From the NCBI RefSeq assembly GCF_003121705.1, contig NZ_PYHR01000002.1, positions 2,294,001-2,358,000 on the forward strand: 64,000 nt of DNA, in the 5' to 3' direction. Shown one piece after another: positions 49,852-58,213 of the stretch. Below the pieces are notes generated by a model. It did no database searches, was not told the DNA's origin, and saw only the letters and a list, made by a program, of their open reading frames with translations. This DNA comes from Serinibacter arcticus (GTDB lineage Bacteria > Actinomycetota > Actinomycetes > Actinomycetales > Beutenbergiaceae). The position numbers and the translations under genes are program-made. How positions within the stretch are numbered: position 1 is the first letter of the stretch; each line of letters starts with the position of its first letter.

Positions 49852-50374
49852 CGTACTCCAGCAGCTGCGCCCCGCCGTCGAACGTCCGGCTCTCCACCAG
49901 CTCGAGGGCGACGTCGGGGTAGGCGTCGTAGATGCGGTCCTTCCCGCCGACGCCCGTGATCACGGGGAAGACGACGACGCGGAACCGGTCCACGAGCCCC
50001 GCCGCCAGCAGCGTCCGGCAGAGGCTGACGCTGCCGATCGTGCGCAGCTCGCCGTCGCCCTCGGCCTTGAGCCCGTGGACGTGCTCGACGGCGTCGCCCC
50101 GCACGAGCTCGGCGTTCACCCAGGTCAGGGGCGCGGTCAGCGTCGAGGAGAAGACGATCTTCCGGGTGCGGTCCAGGGCAGAATCCCCCTCCTCGCCGCC
50201 CGCGAACCTGTGCATGAGCCGGTACGTCGTCGCGCCCATCAGGAGCGGGTGCTCGGGCTGCTCGCCGAGCCAGGCGAGGTAGTCGGGGCTCTCCATGCCC
50301 CAGAACCCCGGCCAGCCGTCGGCGGCGCCGTAACCGTCGAGCGAGGTGATGAAGTCGACCATGAGCGTGCGCAT
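49817..50374 (-). CDS. Dihydrofolate reductase / RibD C-terminal-like protein
   Basis: A 185-residue protein starting ATG 50374 with AAGGGA before it. MVDFITSLDGYGAADGWPGFWG is the strand-turn of the RibD_C/YyaP-type reductases, LLMGATTYRLMHRF the nicotinamide-binding helix and RTIGSVSLCRTLLAAGLVDRFRVVVFPVITGVG the second dinucleotide site. The NADPH-dependent substrate is unknown; it is not a housekeeping FolA. Its 3' end is duplicated 417 bases away. Confidence 0.88.
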   Translation of the reverse strand: MRTLMVDFITSLDGYGAADGWPGFWGMESPDYLAWLGEQPEHPLLMGATTYRLMHRFAGGEEGDSALDRTRKIVFSSTLTAPLTWVNAELVRGDAVEHVHGLKAEGDGELRTIGSVSLCRTLLAAGLVDRFRVVVFPVITGVGGKDRIYDAYPDVALELVESRTFDGGAQLLEYVPTLLDGPPAG

Positions 50375-50462
50375 CGGTGTTCCCTTCGTCGGTTGCCCTG
50401 TCACGGAGTCCGACCGCGAGCGCCGGCGAACCTCATCGGTCGACAGGCGTACCGTCGTCGGA

Positions 50463-50993
50463 ATGCTGCCCGTCACCGAGGCCCAGATCCGCGCCTCCTT
50501 CGCCAACGCCTCGAAGCGCGAGGCGAGCCAGGCCACCCTGCCCGACCTCGAGACGATCGCCTGGGACCGTCTCGACTACCTCGGCTGGCGCGACCGGAAG
50601 TCACCGCTGCTCGCCTACGCCGTCGTGCCCGTCGCCGCCACGGACGGCGGGGACGGGACCGAGCTCGTCGGCGTGCTGCTGCGCTCCACCGAGCGCCGGG
50701 CCGACGCCCCGCGCCGCAAGACGGTCTGCGCCTGGTGCGAGGACGTCGTGAAGACCGACGACGTCACGCTGTACGTCGCCCGCCGCGGCGGCGCGGCCGG
50801 CAAGAAGGGAGACACGATCGGCACCCTCATCTGCACCGACTTCACGTGCTCGGCGAACGTCCGCCGTCGTCCCACGAGCGCCGAGGCGGGCGGAGACGTC
50901 GAGGAGGCGCGCGAGCTGTTCGTCGCGCTGCGCGTCGAGGGTCTGCGGGAGCGCTCGGCCCGGTTCGCCGTCGAGGTGCGCCGGACGCGCTGA
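50463..50993 (+). CDS. FBP-domain (FusB C-terminal zinc finger) protein
   Basis: A 176-residue protein of the FBP/elongation factor G-binding type: KSPLLAYAVVPV and LVGVLLRSTER lead to a four-cysteine treble-clef site, CAWCEDV and CTDFTCSANVRRRP. In staphylococci FusB uses this domain to free EF-G from the ribosome under fusidic acid; actinobacterial members have only the C-terminal domain and an unknown role, perhaps ribosome rescue or a general EF-G interaction. ATG 50463 is the first start giving the conserved N-terminus. Confidence 0.82.
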   Translation: MLPVTEAQIRASFANASKREASQATLPDLETIAWDRLDYLGWRDRKSPLLAYAVVPVAATDGGDGTELVGVLLRSTERRADAPRRKTVCAWCEDVVKTDDVTLYVARRGGAAGKKGDTIGTLICTDFTCSANVRRRPTSAEAGGDVEEARELFVALRVEGLRERSARFAVEVRRTR

Positions 50994-51022
50994 CGCCCCG
51001 CCGCCGCACCTCGCAGAAAAGC

Positions 51023-51054
51023 CGGCGGCCGCCCACCGAGGTGGACGGCCGCCG
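51023..51054 (+). terminator. Strong terminator hairpin after the FBP-domain gene
   Basis: CGGCGGCCG-C-CCACC pairs with GGTGG-A-CGGCCGCCG around a two-base turn: 14 bp with one mismatch, 30 bases after the stop. It is preceded by AGAAAAG and is not followed by a T-run. The remaining 236 bases to the next gene hold only its promoter region, with no clear motif. Confidence 0.85.
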
Positions 51055-51290
51055 TACGAGGTGGCTGGCCCGACAGTCGCCTCGCGGCGAGCGGCCGCTC
51101 GTGGCGGCGAAGGTGAGGCCCGGGGACATGTACCGAGCCAGCCACGGGGTACAAGGCGCGGGGCGGCCGAACTATTCCCGCGCGTCGGGACGATCTCGCC
51201 GCGCGCACCCGACGCGGGTGCCCCTACTGTGGCCGTACGGATGCCGGCGCGCCGTCAGGGGGACACTGACGACACATCGAGGACGTGCCC

Positions 51291-53432
51291 ATGACGGCCG
51301 ATCGACCCGCCTCCCTGCCCGCCGCACCACGCCGCCGCCGTTACGGGTTGACCATCCAGTCGAAGCTGCTCGTGATGCTGCTCGGCGTGAGCCTCGCCTC
51401 GTCGGTGATCGTCGGGGTCATCGGCTTCGTCAACGGTCGCGACTCCCTCCGGGACGACGCCTTCGAGCAGCTGACCACCATCCGCGAGCTGCGCACCGAG
51501 GAGATCGAGCGCGAGTTCGCCTCGATCCAGAACGGCGTCGTGCTCGACTCGCGCAACGCGAGCGCGGTCGAGGGGGCGACGGCGCTGGTCGACGCCTTCG
51601 CCGACCTCCAGGCCACGCCGCTCGAGCCCGACCAGGACGCCGTCGTCGAGGCCTTCTACGAGGAGACGTTCGTGCCGGCGCTCGAGGAGCGTTCGGGCCT
51701 CGACTACGCACCGGAGGCCTTCGTCCCCGCATCGCCTGCTGGCCGCTACCTCCAGTACCACTACACGGCCCAGCGGGCGCTGGACGACTTCGACGCCGGC
51801 CTCGCGCTCACCGACGCCGGTGACGGCAGCGCCTGGTCGGCGGCGAACGCCGAGTACGGCCCGTACTTCACGGGCCTGGTGGACGCTCTCGGCTACGAGG
51901 ACGTCCTCATCACCGACCGCGAGGGCAACGTCGTCTACTCCGCCTACAAGAGCGTCGACCTCGGCGTGAACCTCAACGAGGAGCCGTACGCGAGCTCGAC
52001 CCTCGCGACGGCGACGAACGAGGTGCTGCGCAACGGCTCCCTCGACGAGGTCGTCACCACCGACTTCGAGCGCTACCTGCCGTCGCTGAACGTGCCGACG
52101 GCGTGGGTCGCCTCCCCCATCGGGTCGGCGACGGAGATCGTCGGCGTGCTCGCCGTCCAGGTCCCCATCGACCAGATCAACGCCGTCATGACGGGCAACG
52201 GCCGCTGGGCCGAGCAGGGCCTCGGCGAGACGGGCGAGGTCTATCTCGCCGGATCCGACCTGCTGATGCGGAGCACCTCCCGGCTCCTGGCAGAGAACCC
52301 CGAGAGCTATGTCGACACGGTCGTCGCGAACGGCACGCCGCGCGCCGTCGCCGAGCGGATCGCCGAGGTGAACGGGACCGTCCAGCTGCAGCCCGTCGAC
52401 TTCCCGAGCACGCGGGCGGCCGTGGCGGGCGAGACGGGGACGGCGCTGACCGCCGACTACACCGACAGCTCGAGCCTCGTCGCCTACGCCCCGCTGGACA
52501 TCGACGGGCTGAGCTGGGTCATCGTCGCCCACATGGACGCCGACGAAGCCTTCGCCCCCGTCGCCGACTTCACCCGGAACATCGTCATCTCCACGCTGGC
52601 GATCCTGCTCGCGGTGAGCGTGCTCTCGCTGCTGCTGGCCCAGGTGTTCACGCGGCCGGTGAAGAAGCTGGTCGACGCCGTGCGTCGCGTCGCGGGCGGG
52701 GACCTCGCCGTCGCCGTCCCGCAGGGCTCGCGCGACGAGTTCGGCGACCTCGGCGCGGCCTTCAACGACATGGCCGCGAGCCTGCGGGTCAAGCAGGAGC
52801 TCATCGACGAGCAGCGCGTGGAGAACGCCAAGCTGCTGCACACGCTGATGCCCGAGACGATGGCGGCGCGGTACCGCGAGGGCGAGGAGACCATCGCCGA
52901 GGAGCACGAGAACGTCTCGGTCGTCTACGCCGAGCTCATCGGCTTCGACGCGCACGCCGAGAAGCTCAACGGCCAGGAGGAGATCACCGAGCTCAACCTC
53001 CTCATGCGCGGCTTCGACGACGCGGCGGTGAGCTGCGGCGTCGAGAAGGTCCGCACGTTGCGCGGCGGCTACCTGGCCAGCTCGGGGCTGATCGTCCCGC
53101 GGGTGGACAACGTCCGTCGCGCCGTCGACTTCGCTCGCCAGATGCGCGAGGTCGTCGCCCGCTTCAACGCCCAGACCGGCGCGTCGATCGAGCTGCGCGC
53201 CGGCGTCGACACCGGCACCGTGACCAGCGGCCTCGTGGCCCGCACGAGCCTGGCGTACGACCTGTGGGGCGACGCCGTGAACCTCGCCCACCGGGTGCGC
53301 AGCGTCACGGGCGAACCCGGCGTCTACGTGAGCCAGTCGGTGCGGGACCGGCTGGCCGACACCGTGCCGTTCAGCGAGGTCGGTTCCGTCGAGCTGCACG
53401 GCGTGCGGCAGCCCGTCTGGCGGGTGGGGTGA
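51291..53432 (+). CDS. Membrane sensor with HAMP and degenerate class III nucleotide cyclase domain
   Basis: A 713-residue protein. A basic start and TM1 (about residues 24-46) lead to a large extracellular sensor domain (46-428) with Cache-like elements, TM2 (429-452), HAMP (453-502) and a cyclase homology domain (about 542-687). The adenine-selecting Lys (EKVRTL) and Asp (YDLWGDAVNLAHR) and the transition-state Asn and Arg are kept, but the two metal-binding aspartates are changed: FADIVGFT is here YAELIGFD (Asp to Glu) and the GDAY position is GGYL (Asp to Gly). The protein may be catalytically weak, dead or use another substrate. ATG 51291 has GAGGA seven bases upstream. The stop overlaps the channel gene start. 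Confidence 0.9.
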   Translation: MTADRPASLPAAPRRRRYGLTIQSKLLVMLLGVSLASSVIVGVIGFVNGRDSLRDDAFEQLTTIRELRTEEIEREFASIQNGVVLDSRNASAVEGATALVDAFADLQATPLEPDQDAVVEAFYEETFVPALEERSGLDYAPEAFVPASPAGRYLQYHYTAQRALDDFDAGLALTDAGDGSAWSAANAEYGPYFTGLVDALGYEDVLITDREGNVVYSAYKSVDLGVNLNEEPYASSTLATATNEVLRNGSLDEVVTTDFERYLPSLNVPTAWVASPIGSATEIVGVLAVQVPIDQINAVMTGNGRWAEQGLGETGEVYLAGSDLLMRSTSRLLAENPESYVDTVVANGTPRAVAERIAEVNGTVQLQPVDFPSTRAAVAGETGTALTADYTDSSSLVAYAPLDIDGLSWVIVAHMDADEAFAPVADFTRNIVISTLAILLAVSVLSLLLAQVFTRPVKKLVDAVRRVAGGDLAVAVPQGSRDEFGDLGAAFNDMAASLRVKQELIDEQRVENAKLLHTLMPETMAARYREGEETIAEEHENVSVVYAELIGFDAHAEKLNGQEEITELNLLMRGFDDAAVSCGVEKVRTLRGGYLASSGLIVPRVDNVRRAVDFARQMREVVARFNAQTGASIELRAGVDTGTVTSGLVARTSLAYDLWGDAVNLAHRVRSVTGEPGVYVSQSVRDRLADTVPFSEVGSVELHGVRQPVWRVG

Positions 53433-54868
53433 CCGTGGACGGCTTCTCGGACGGCTGGCTCTGGTGGGCGATCGGCGTCGCCGTCCTCGTCCCCGCCCTC
53501 CTCGTGGTGCTCACGGAGATCATCGGTGCCCTCACCCGACGCGGCCACGCGGCCGCCAAGCCGCTGCGTCTGCTGCGCAACTGGGTGATCCCCGCGGCCG
53601 CGCTGCTGGCGCTGCTGGCGTTCGCCTTCCGGTCCGACGCGGAGAACGCGTGGCCGCGGGTCGTCGCCACGGTGCTGGGCTTCCTCGTCATCCTGCTGCT
53701 GCTGTCCGCGCTGAACGTCGCGCTCTTCTCGAACGCCAAGGAGGGCACGTGGCGCGAGCGGATCCCGACGATCTTCGTCGAGATCGCGCGGCTGGTGCTC
53801 GTGGTGGTCGGCCTGGCGATCCTGTTCCAGTGGGTCTGGGGCGCCGACGTCGGCGGGCTCGTGGCCGCGCTCGGCGTCACCTCGATCGTCATCGGGCTCG
53901 CGCTGCAGAACGCCGTCGGAGGGGTCATCTCGGGCCTGCTGCTGCTGTTCGAGCAGCCGTTCACGATCGGCGACTGGCTCGAGGTCGGCGCGGTGCAGGG
54001 GCGCGTCATCGAGGTGAACTGGCGCGCGGTGCACATCGACACCGGAGCCGGGATCCAGATCGTGCCCAACTCCACGCTGTCGGGTGCCTCGTTCACGAAC
54101 AAGAGCCAGCCGCGCGGAGCGTTCCACGCGACCACGACGGTCAAGTTCTCCACCGACGACCCGCCGCACGAGGTCGTGGCGCTGCTCGAGGAGGTGGCGG
54201 ACTCGCTGCCGTCGCGAGCCACGGGCGAGCGGGCCGCGGCGGACTACCTCGGCGCGGGCGCGTACAGCGTGACGCTGCCGATCGCCGCGCCGTCCCTGCA
54301 GCAGCAGGCGCTCAGCACCTACCTGGCGTGGCTCTGGTACGCCGCCCGACGGCGGAGCCTCGCCCTCGACGGCGACTCGACCGATCCCCTGGCCGAGCCC
54401 GCACGCCTGGCCGCGGCGCTCGACGTCGTCGCCCCGACGCTGCACCTGGGTGAGGCCGAGCGCGAGCTGGTGGTCGCGACGTCGCGGCTCGAGCGGTACG
54501 GGACCGGCGAGATCGTGCAGGCCGCCGGCCGCGTCCCGCGCGAGGTCCGGTTCGTCGTGGAGGGACGGGCCCGGGTCGCGGTGGAGGCGGACGGCGGCCT
54601 GATCGACATCGCCACGGCCGAGCCGGGCGACTACGTGGGGCAGACGGCGCTGACGCGCGAGAAGGCGCTGGCCGCCGCCGTCGCCGCCGACGTGCTGACC
54701 GTGCTCGTCGTCCCCGTGGCCACGCTCGACAAGCTCGTGGCGGCGCGACCGATGCTCGCGCAGGAGATCGGTCGCTCGACCGAGCTCAAGCGGAAGCTGG
54801 CGGCGGAGGCTCTCGCAGGCGTCAGCCTCGCAGCAGCTCCGCCAGCCCGACCGGTGCGCGGCCGGTGA
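53429..54868 (+). CDS. MscS-type channel with C-terminal cyclic-nucleotide-binding domain
   Basis: A 479-residue membrane protein. Four or five hydrophobic segments occupy residues 8-145; the MscS pore helix and beta domain (about 153-227) read TSIVIGLALQNAVGGVISGLLLLFEQPFTIGDWLEVGAVQGRVIEVNWRAVHI with VPNSTL. From about 345 a CNB-like beta barrel begins (IVQAAGRVPREVRFVVEGRARV); its phosphate cassette reads GDYVGQTALTREKALAAAV where cAMP-binding members have FGE(L/I)AL and an Arg before Ala. This is the bacterial cyclic-nucleotide-gated channel layout. GTG 53429 overlaps the cyclase stop, so the two are made together. The end overlaps a convergent gene by 47 bases. Confidence 0.9.
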   Translation: MTVDGFSDGWLWWAIGVAVLVPALLVVLTEIIGALTRRGHAAAKPLRLLRNWVIPAAALLALLAFAFRSDAENAWPRVVATVLGFLVILLLLSALNVALFSNAKEGTWRERIPTIFVEIARLVLVVVGLAILFQWVWGADVGGLVAALGVTSIVIGLALQNAVGGVISGLLLLFEQPFTIGDWLEVGAVQGRVIEVNWRAVHIDTGAGIQIVPNSTLSGASFTNKSQPRGAFHATTTVKFSTDDPPHEVVALLEEVADSLPSRATGERAAADYLGAGAYSVTLPIAAPSLQQQALSTYLAWLWYAARRRSLALDGDSTDPLAEPARLAAALDVVAPTLHLGEAERELVVATSRLERYGTGEIVQAAGRVPREVRFVVEGRARVAVEADGGLIDIATAEPGDYVGQTALTREKALAAAVAADVLTVLVVPVATLDKLVAARPMLAQEIGRSTELKRKLAAEALAGVSLAAAPPARPVRGR

Positions 54869-55655
54869 GGGTCGCGACGTCGTCCGTCACCACGTCAAGC
54901 TCGCCCGCGGCGATCGCCGTGTAGGTCGAGACCCACGCGTCGACCTGCCAATCCGGGGCGCCGTAGGAGGCCCGCGAGGCGTAGGCCTCCTCGAGCGACT
55001 CACGGAGGTACGTCGTCGGACGGCGGGTGACCTCGGCGACGATGGCCGCGACCTCCTCGAGCGACAGCGCCTCGGGGCCGGTGAGGTCGTACGCCCGGCC
55101 CGCATGGGCAGCGGGGTCCAGGAGCACGGCGGCGGCGCTGCGAGCGACGTCCGCCCTGGCGACCGCCCCGACCCGTCCGTCACCTGCCGGACCGCGCACG
55201 ACGCCGTCCTCGCCCGCCATCAGCGGGAGGAAGTCGAGGTAGAACGAGTCGCGCAGCATCGTCCAGGCCATCCCCGAGGCGCGCAGGTGCTCCTCGGTGG
55301 CCCAGTGGTCGCGTCCGAGCGTGAACGTCGCGTCGGGCGCTGCCCCGAGGAACGAGGTGTAGACGACGTGGCGCACGCCGGCCGACGCGGCGGCGTCGAC
55401 GATCGTGCGGTGCTGGGCGACCCGGTCGGCGCTCTCCGAGGCCGACACGAGGAGCAGGACGTCGACGCCGTCGAGCGCGGTTCGGGCCGCGATCGCGTCG
55501 CCGTAGCTCGCCACGGCGACCTCGTGACCGGCTGGCGCTCGGCCGGCGTCGCGCACCACCAGTCGCGGGCGGACGCCGGCCTCGTTCATCAGGGTGGTCA
55601 CGGCGCGGCCGACGTTCCCGGTCGCACCGGTGACGGCGATGGTGGGGCTGGTCAT
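54822..55655 (-). CDS. NmrA-like NAD(P)-binding protein
   Basis: A 277-residue SDR-type protein: TIAVTGATGNVGRAVTTLM is the Rossmann motif, VLLLVSASESADRVAQHRTIVDAAASAGVRHVVYTSFLGAA the NmrA/QOR2 block and SLEEVAAIVAEVTRRPTTYLRESLEE the substrate-side region. QOR2-type quinone reductases have this pattern. It is followed on the same strand by a second such gene upstream, under likely control of the HxlR regulator. Confidence 0.88.
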   Translation of the reverse strand: MTSPTIAVTGATGNVGRAVTTLMNEAGVRPRLVVRDAGRAPAGHEVAVASYGDAIAARTALDGVDVLLLVSASESADRVAQHRTIVDAAASAGVRHVVYTSFLGAAPDATFTLGRDHWATEEHLRASGMAWTMLRDSFYLDFLPLMAGEDGVVRGPAGDGRVGAVARADVARSAAAVLLDPAAHAGRAYDLTGPEALSLEEVAAIVAEVTRRPTTYLRESLEEAYASRASYGAPDWQVDAWVSTYTAIAAGELDVVTDDVATLTGRAPVGLAELLRG

Positions 55656-55700
55656 GGTCCTCGTCTCCTCGATCGTTCTCTCGTCGTCCGGCCGGTCGCC

Positions 55701-56345
55701 TCAGTAGGCGACCGTGAACCGAGCCCGGCGGTGCGCCGGCGTCTCGATCTCGTCGACGATCGCGCGGGCCAGGTCGGCGCCGGAGACGAACGAGACGCCG
55801 TCGTCGTCCGTCAGCAGCACGTCACCGCCGAGGCGGTAGCTGCCGGTGTCCTCGCCCGGGGCGAACGAGCCGTAGCCCGCGGCGGGGCTGACGTAGAAGA
55901 AGTCGAGGTCCGACGGCGTCGCGCGCAGGTCCTCCAGCGCGCCGAGCATCTCCTCGGACTCCACGCGGGCGACCTCGGGGAACTCCGGCGTCGTGATGAG
56001 CAGCGGGCCACCGGGGGCGACCTCGAGCGAGCCGGCGCCGCCGACGACGCCGATCCGCACGCCGGCGGCCGGGGCCGCCTCGGCCAGCGCGGCCACGAGG
56101 GGGCGGACAGCGCCGACGAGCTCGCCGCGGGCGGCGAGGCCGGAGACGACGACGTCGGTGTCCTGCAGGACCGTGGCGGCGAAGTCGGCGTCCAGCGCCG
56201 AGGCGGTGACGTAGGTGACGCCGTCGACCGGCTCGCTGGGCGCGTTGCGGGAGTAGGAGGTGACCTGGTGGCCGCGGCGGGCGGCCTCGCGGGCGACGTG
56301 GCCGCCGGTGTAGCCGGTGCCGCCGAGAACGGAGATGCGAGCCAT
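55701..56345 (-). CDS. NAD(P)H-binding protein (YwnB/SDR type)
   Basis: A 214-residue protein with ISVLGGTGYTGGHVAREAARRGHQV, then VVVSGLAARGELVGAVRPLVAALAEAAPAAGVRIGVVGGAGSLE and the C-terminal VSFVSGADLARAIVDEIETPAHRRARFTV, matching the NAD(P)H-binding family of short quinone/flavin-type reductases. Divergent from an HxlR gene, which in such pairs usually represses the reductase until oxidants appear. Confidence 0.9.
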   Translation of the reverse strand: MARISVLGGTGYTGGHVAREAARRGHQVTSYSRNAPSEPVDGVTYVTASALDADFAATVLQDTDVVVSGLAARGELVGAVRPLVAALAEAAPAAGVRIGVVGGAGSLEVAPGGPLLITTPEFPEVARVESEEMLGALEDLRATPSDLDFFYVSPAAGYGSFAPGEDTGSYRLGGDVLLTDDDGVSFVSGADLARAIVDEIETPAHRRARFTVAY

Positions 56346-56446
56346 GGGGGTTCCTTGCTGTGAGGGTCGGTCTGTTCACAGTCACCATAAGTGCGTAGCA
56401 TTCATCGGGGAAGTAGGCACCTGGCGGTAACCGAGACGGAGGCGAC

Positions 56447-56806
56447 GTGGACGCGATGTGGGACCCCTACGTGAAGGACTGCCCGACACGCGCGCTCCTG
56501 GACCGGATCGGCGACAAGTGGACCGTCCTGGTGGTCGGCACGCTGGCCGGCGGACCGCTGCGGTTCTCTGAGATCGCGCGCCGGGTCGACGGCGTCTCGC
56601 AGAAGATGCTGACCCAGACGCTGCGTGCGCTCGAGGCCGACGGGCTCGTCGTCCGCACCCAGTACCCGCAGATCCCGCCGCGCGTGGAGTACGAGCTCAC
56701 CGCCGTCGGGCACACGCTGCGCGACCCGCTGCGCGCGCTGGAGGAGTGGGCGAAGGAGTACATGCCGCAGGTGCTCGAGCACCGCGAGGCCGTCGCGGTG
56801 CGATGA
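56447..56806 (+). CDS. HxlR family transcriptional regulator
   Basis: A 119-residue winged-helix regulator. KDCPTRALLDRIGDKWTVLVVGTL is the HxlR signature with Cys12 in the position of the redox-sensing cysteine of YodB/QorR; GPLRFSEIARRVDGVSQKMLTQTLRALEADGLVVR is the DNA-recognition part and PPRVEYELTAVG the wing. GTG 56447 is used; ATG 56456 is possible. The 101-bp gap to the divergent reductase gene has the AT-richer stretch CACCATAAGTGCGTAGCATT, the likely operator region. Confidence 0.92.
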   Translation: MDAMWDPYVKDCPTRALLDRIGDKWTVLVVGTLAGGPLRFSEIARRVDGVSQKMLTQTLRALEADGLVVRTQYPQIPPRVEYELTAVGHTLRDPLRALEEWAKEYMPQVLEHREAVAVR

Positions 56807-56877
56807 ACCCGTCGGGGGTGTTCGGCCGACGCGGGGGCACGATGGGTGGGCGGGGGCGCATCGACGAGGAGACCACC

Positions 56878-58086
56878 GTGCGAGCACTCACCTGGCAAGG
56901 CCGCGAGAAGGTCACCGTGGAGAACGTCCCCGACCCCCGGATCGAGGAGAGCACCGACGCCGTCGTGCGCGTGACCTCGACGGCGATCTGCGGCTCGGAC
57001 CTGCACCTCTACACCGTGCTCGGGATGTACCTCGACAAGGGTGACGTGCTCGGGCACGAGGCGATGGGGATCGTCGAGGAGGTGGGCTCCGGCGTCACGA
57101 ACCTCCGCGTCGGCGACCGCGTCGTGGTGCCGTTCAACATCTCGTGCGGCTACTGCTGGATGTGCACGCACGGACTCCAGAGCCAGTGCGAGACCACGCA
57201 GGTGCGCGAGCAGGGCTCCGGGGCAGCGCTGCTCGGCTACACGAAGCTCTACGGCCAGGTGCCGGGTGGGCAGGCCGAGTACCTCCGGGTGCCGCACGCG
57301 GACTACGGGCCGGTCGTCGTGCCGCAGGACGGCGAGCCCGACGAGCGCTACCTCTTCCTGTCCGACGTCCTCCCGACCGCGTGGCAGGGCGTGGAGTACG
57401 CGGCCGTGCCCGACGGCGGGACCCTGCTCGTGGTCGGCCTCGGACCGATCGGCCAGATGGTGGCCCGCGTCGGGCTGCACCGCGGGGCGGGCCTGGTGAT
57501 CGGCGTCGACACCGTGCCGGAGCGCCTCGCGATGGCCAGGCGGCACGGCGTCACCGTGATCGACGCGTCCGCCGTCGACGACGTCCCGGCCGCGGTCCGC
57601 GAGCTCACCGACGGGCGCGGCGTCGACTCGGTGGTCGACGCCGTCGGGATGGAGGCGCACGGGTCGCCCGTGGCCGAGGCGGCCCAGAAGATCACCGGGC
57701 TGCTCCCCGACGCTGTCGCCGCCGCGATGATGGAGCACGCCGGCGGCGACCGGACGTCGGCCCTGGTGACCGCGTTCGACGCCGTCCGCCGCGGCGGCAC
57801 GGTCTCGCTCTCGGGCGTCTACGGCGGCGCGGCCACGCCGTTGAACATGATGCAGCTCTTCGACAAGCAGCTCTCGATCCGGATGGGGCAGGCCAACGTG
57901 CGGCGCTGGACGGACGGGCTGCTCGCGCTCGCGTCCGACTCGAGCGACCCCCTCGGCGTGCTCGACCTGCGCACGCACCGCGTCTCGCTCGAGGACGCGC
58001 CCGCGTTCTACAAGACGTTCCAGCGCAAGGAGGACGGCTGCATCAAGGTCGTGCTCGACCCGGCGCTGCCGGCGGCCACGGCCTGA
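56878..58086 (+). CDS. Zinc-dependent alcohol dehydrogenase family protein
   Basis: A 402-residue medium-chain dehydrogenase. Cys in STAICGSDLHLY and the following GHEAMGIVEEVGSGV are catalytic zinc-site residues; the structural zinc site is shortened to CGYCWMCTHGLQSQC; VVGLGPIGQMVARVGLHRGAG is the NAD site. The length and the insert FLSDVLPTAWQGVEYA place it with the formaldehyde-dehydrogenase-like/glutathione-independent branch. GTG 56878 has GAGGAG in front. The gene ends at a repeat tract. Confidence 0.93.
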   Translation: MRALTWQGREKVTVENVPDPRIEESTDAVVRVTSTAICGSDLHLYTVLGMYLDKGDVLGHEAMGIVEEVGSGVTNLRVGDRVVVPFNISCGYCWMCTHGLQSQCETTQVREQGSGAALLGYTKLYGQVPGGQAEYLRVPHADYGPVVVPQDGEPDERYLFLSDVLPTAWQGVEYAAVPDGGTLLVVGLGPIGQMVARVGLHRGAGLVIGVDTVPERLAMARRHGVTVIDASAVDDVPAAVRELTDGRGVDSVVDAVGMEAHGSPVAEAAQKITGLLPDAVAAAMMEHAGGDRTSALVTAFDAVRRGGTVSLSGVYGGAATPLNMMQLFDKQLSIRMGQANVRRWTDGLLALASDSSDPLGVLDLRTHRVSLEDAPAFYKTFQRKEDGCIKVVLDPALPAATA

Positions 58087-58090
58087 CGGC

Positions 58091-58209
58091 CCCCTCGAGG
58101 GGGTGCTTCGCGCCCCTCGCGGGGGTGGTTCTCGCCCCTCAAGCGGCGGGAAGTACCCCCGGAAGGGCCGCAAGTACCCCCTCGAGGGGCGGGAATTACC
58201 CCCTTGAGA
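58091..58209. repeat. 22-bp repeat units in inverted arrangement, dispersed family site 5
   Basis: Two forward units (58091 and 58113, CCCCTCGAGGGGGTGCTTCG and a close variant) and a degenerate third are followed by inverted units with CGCAAGTACCCCCTCGAGGG near 58169. The tract lies between convergent stops at 58086 and 58214, so a stem formed by the arms could terminate both genes. Confidence 0.85.
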
Positions 58210-58213
58210 GCGC

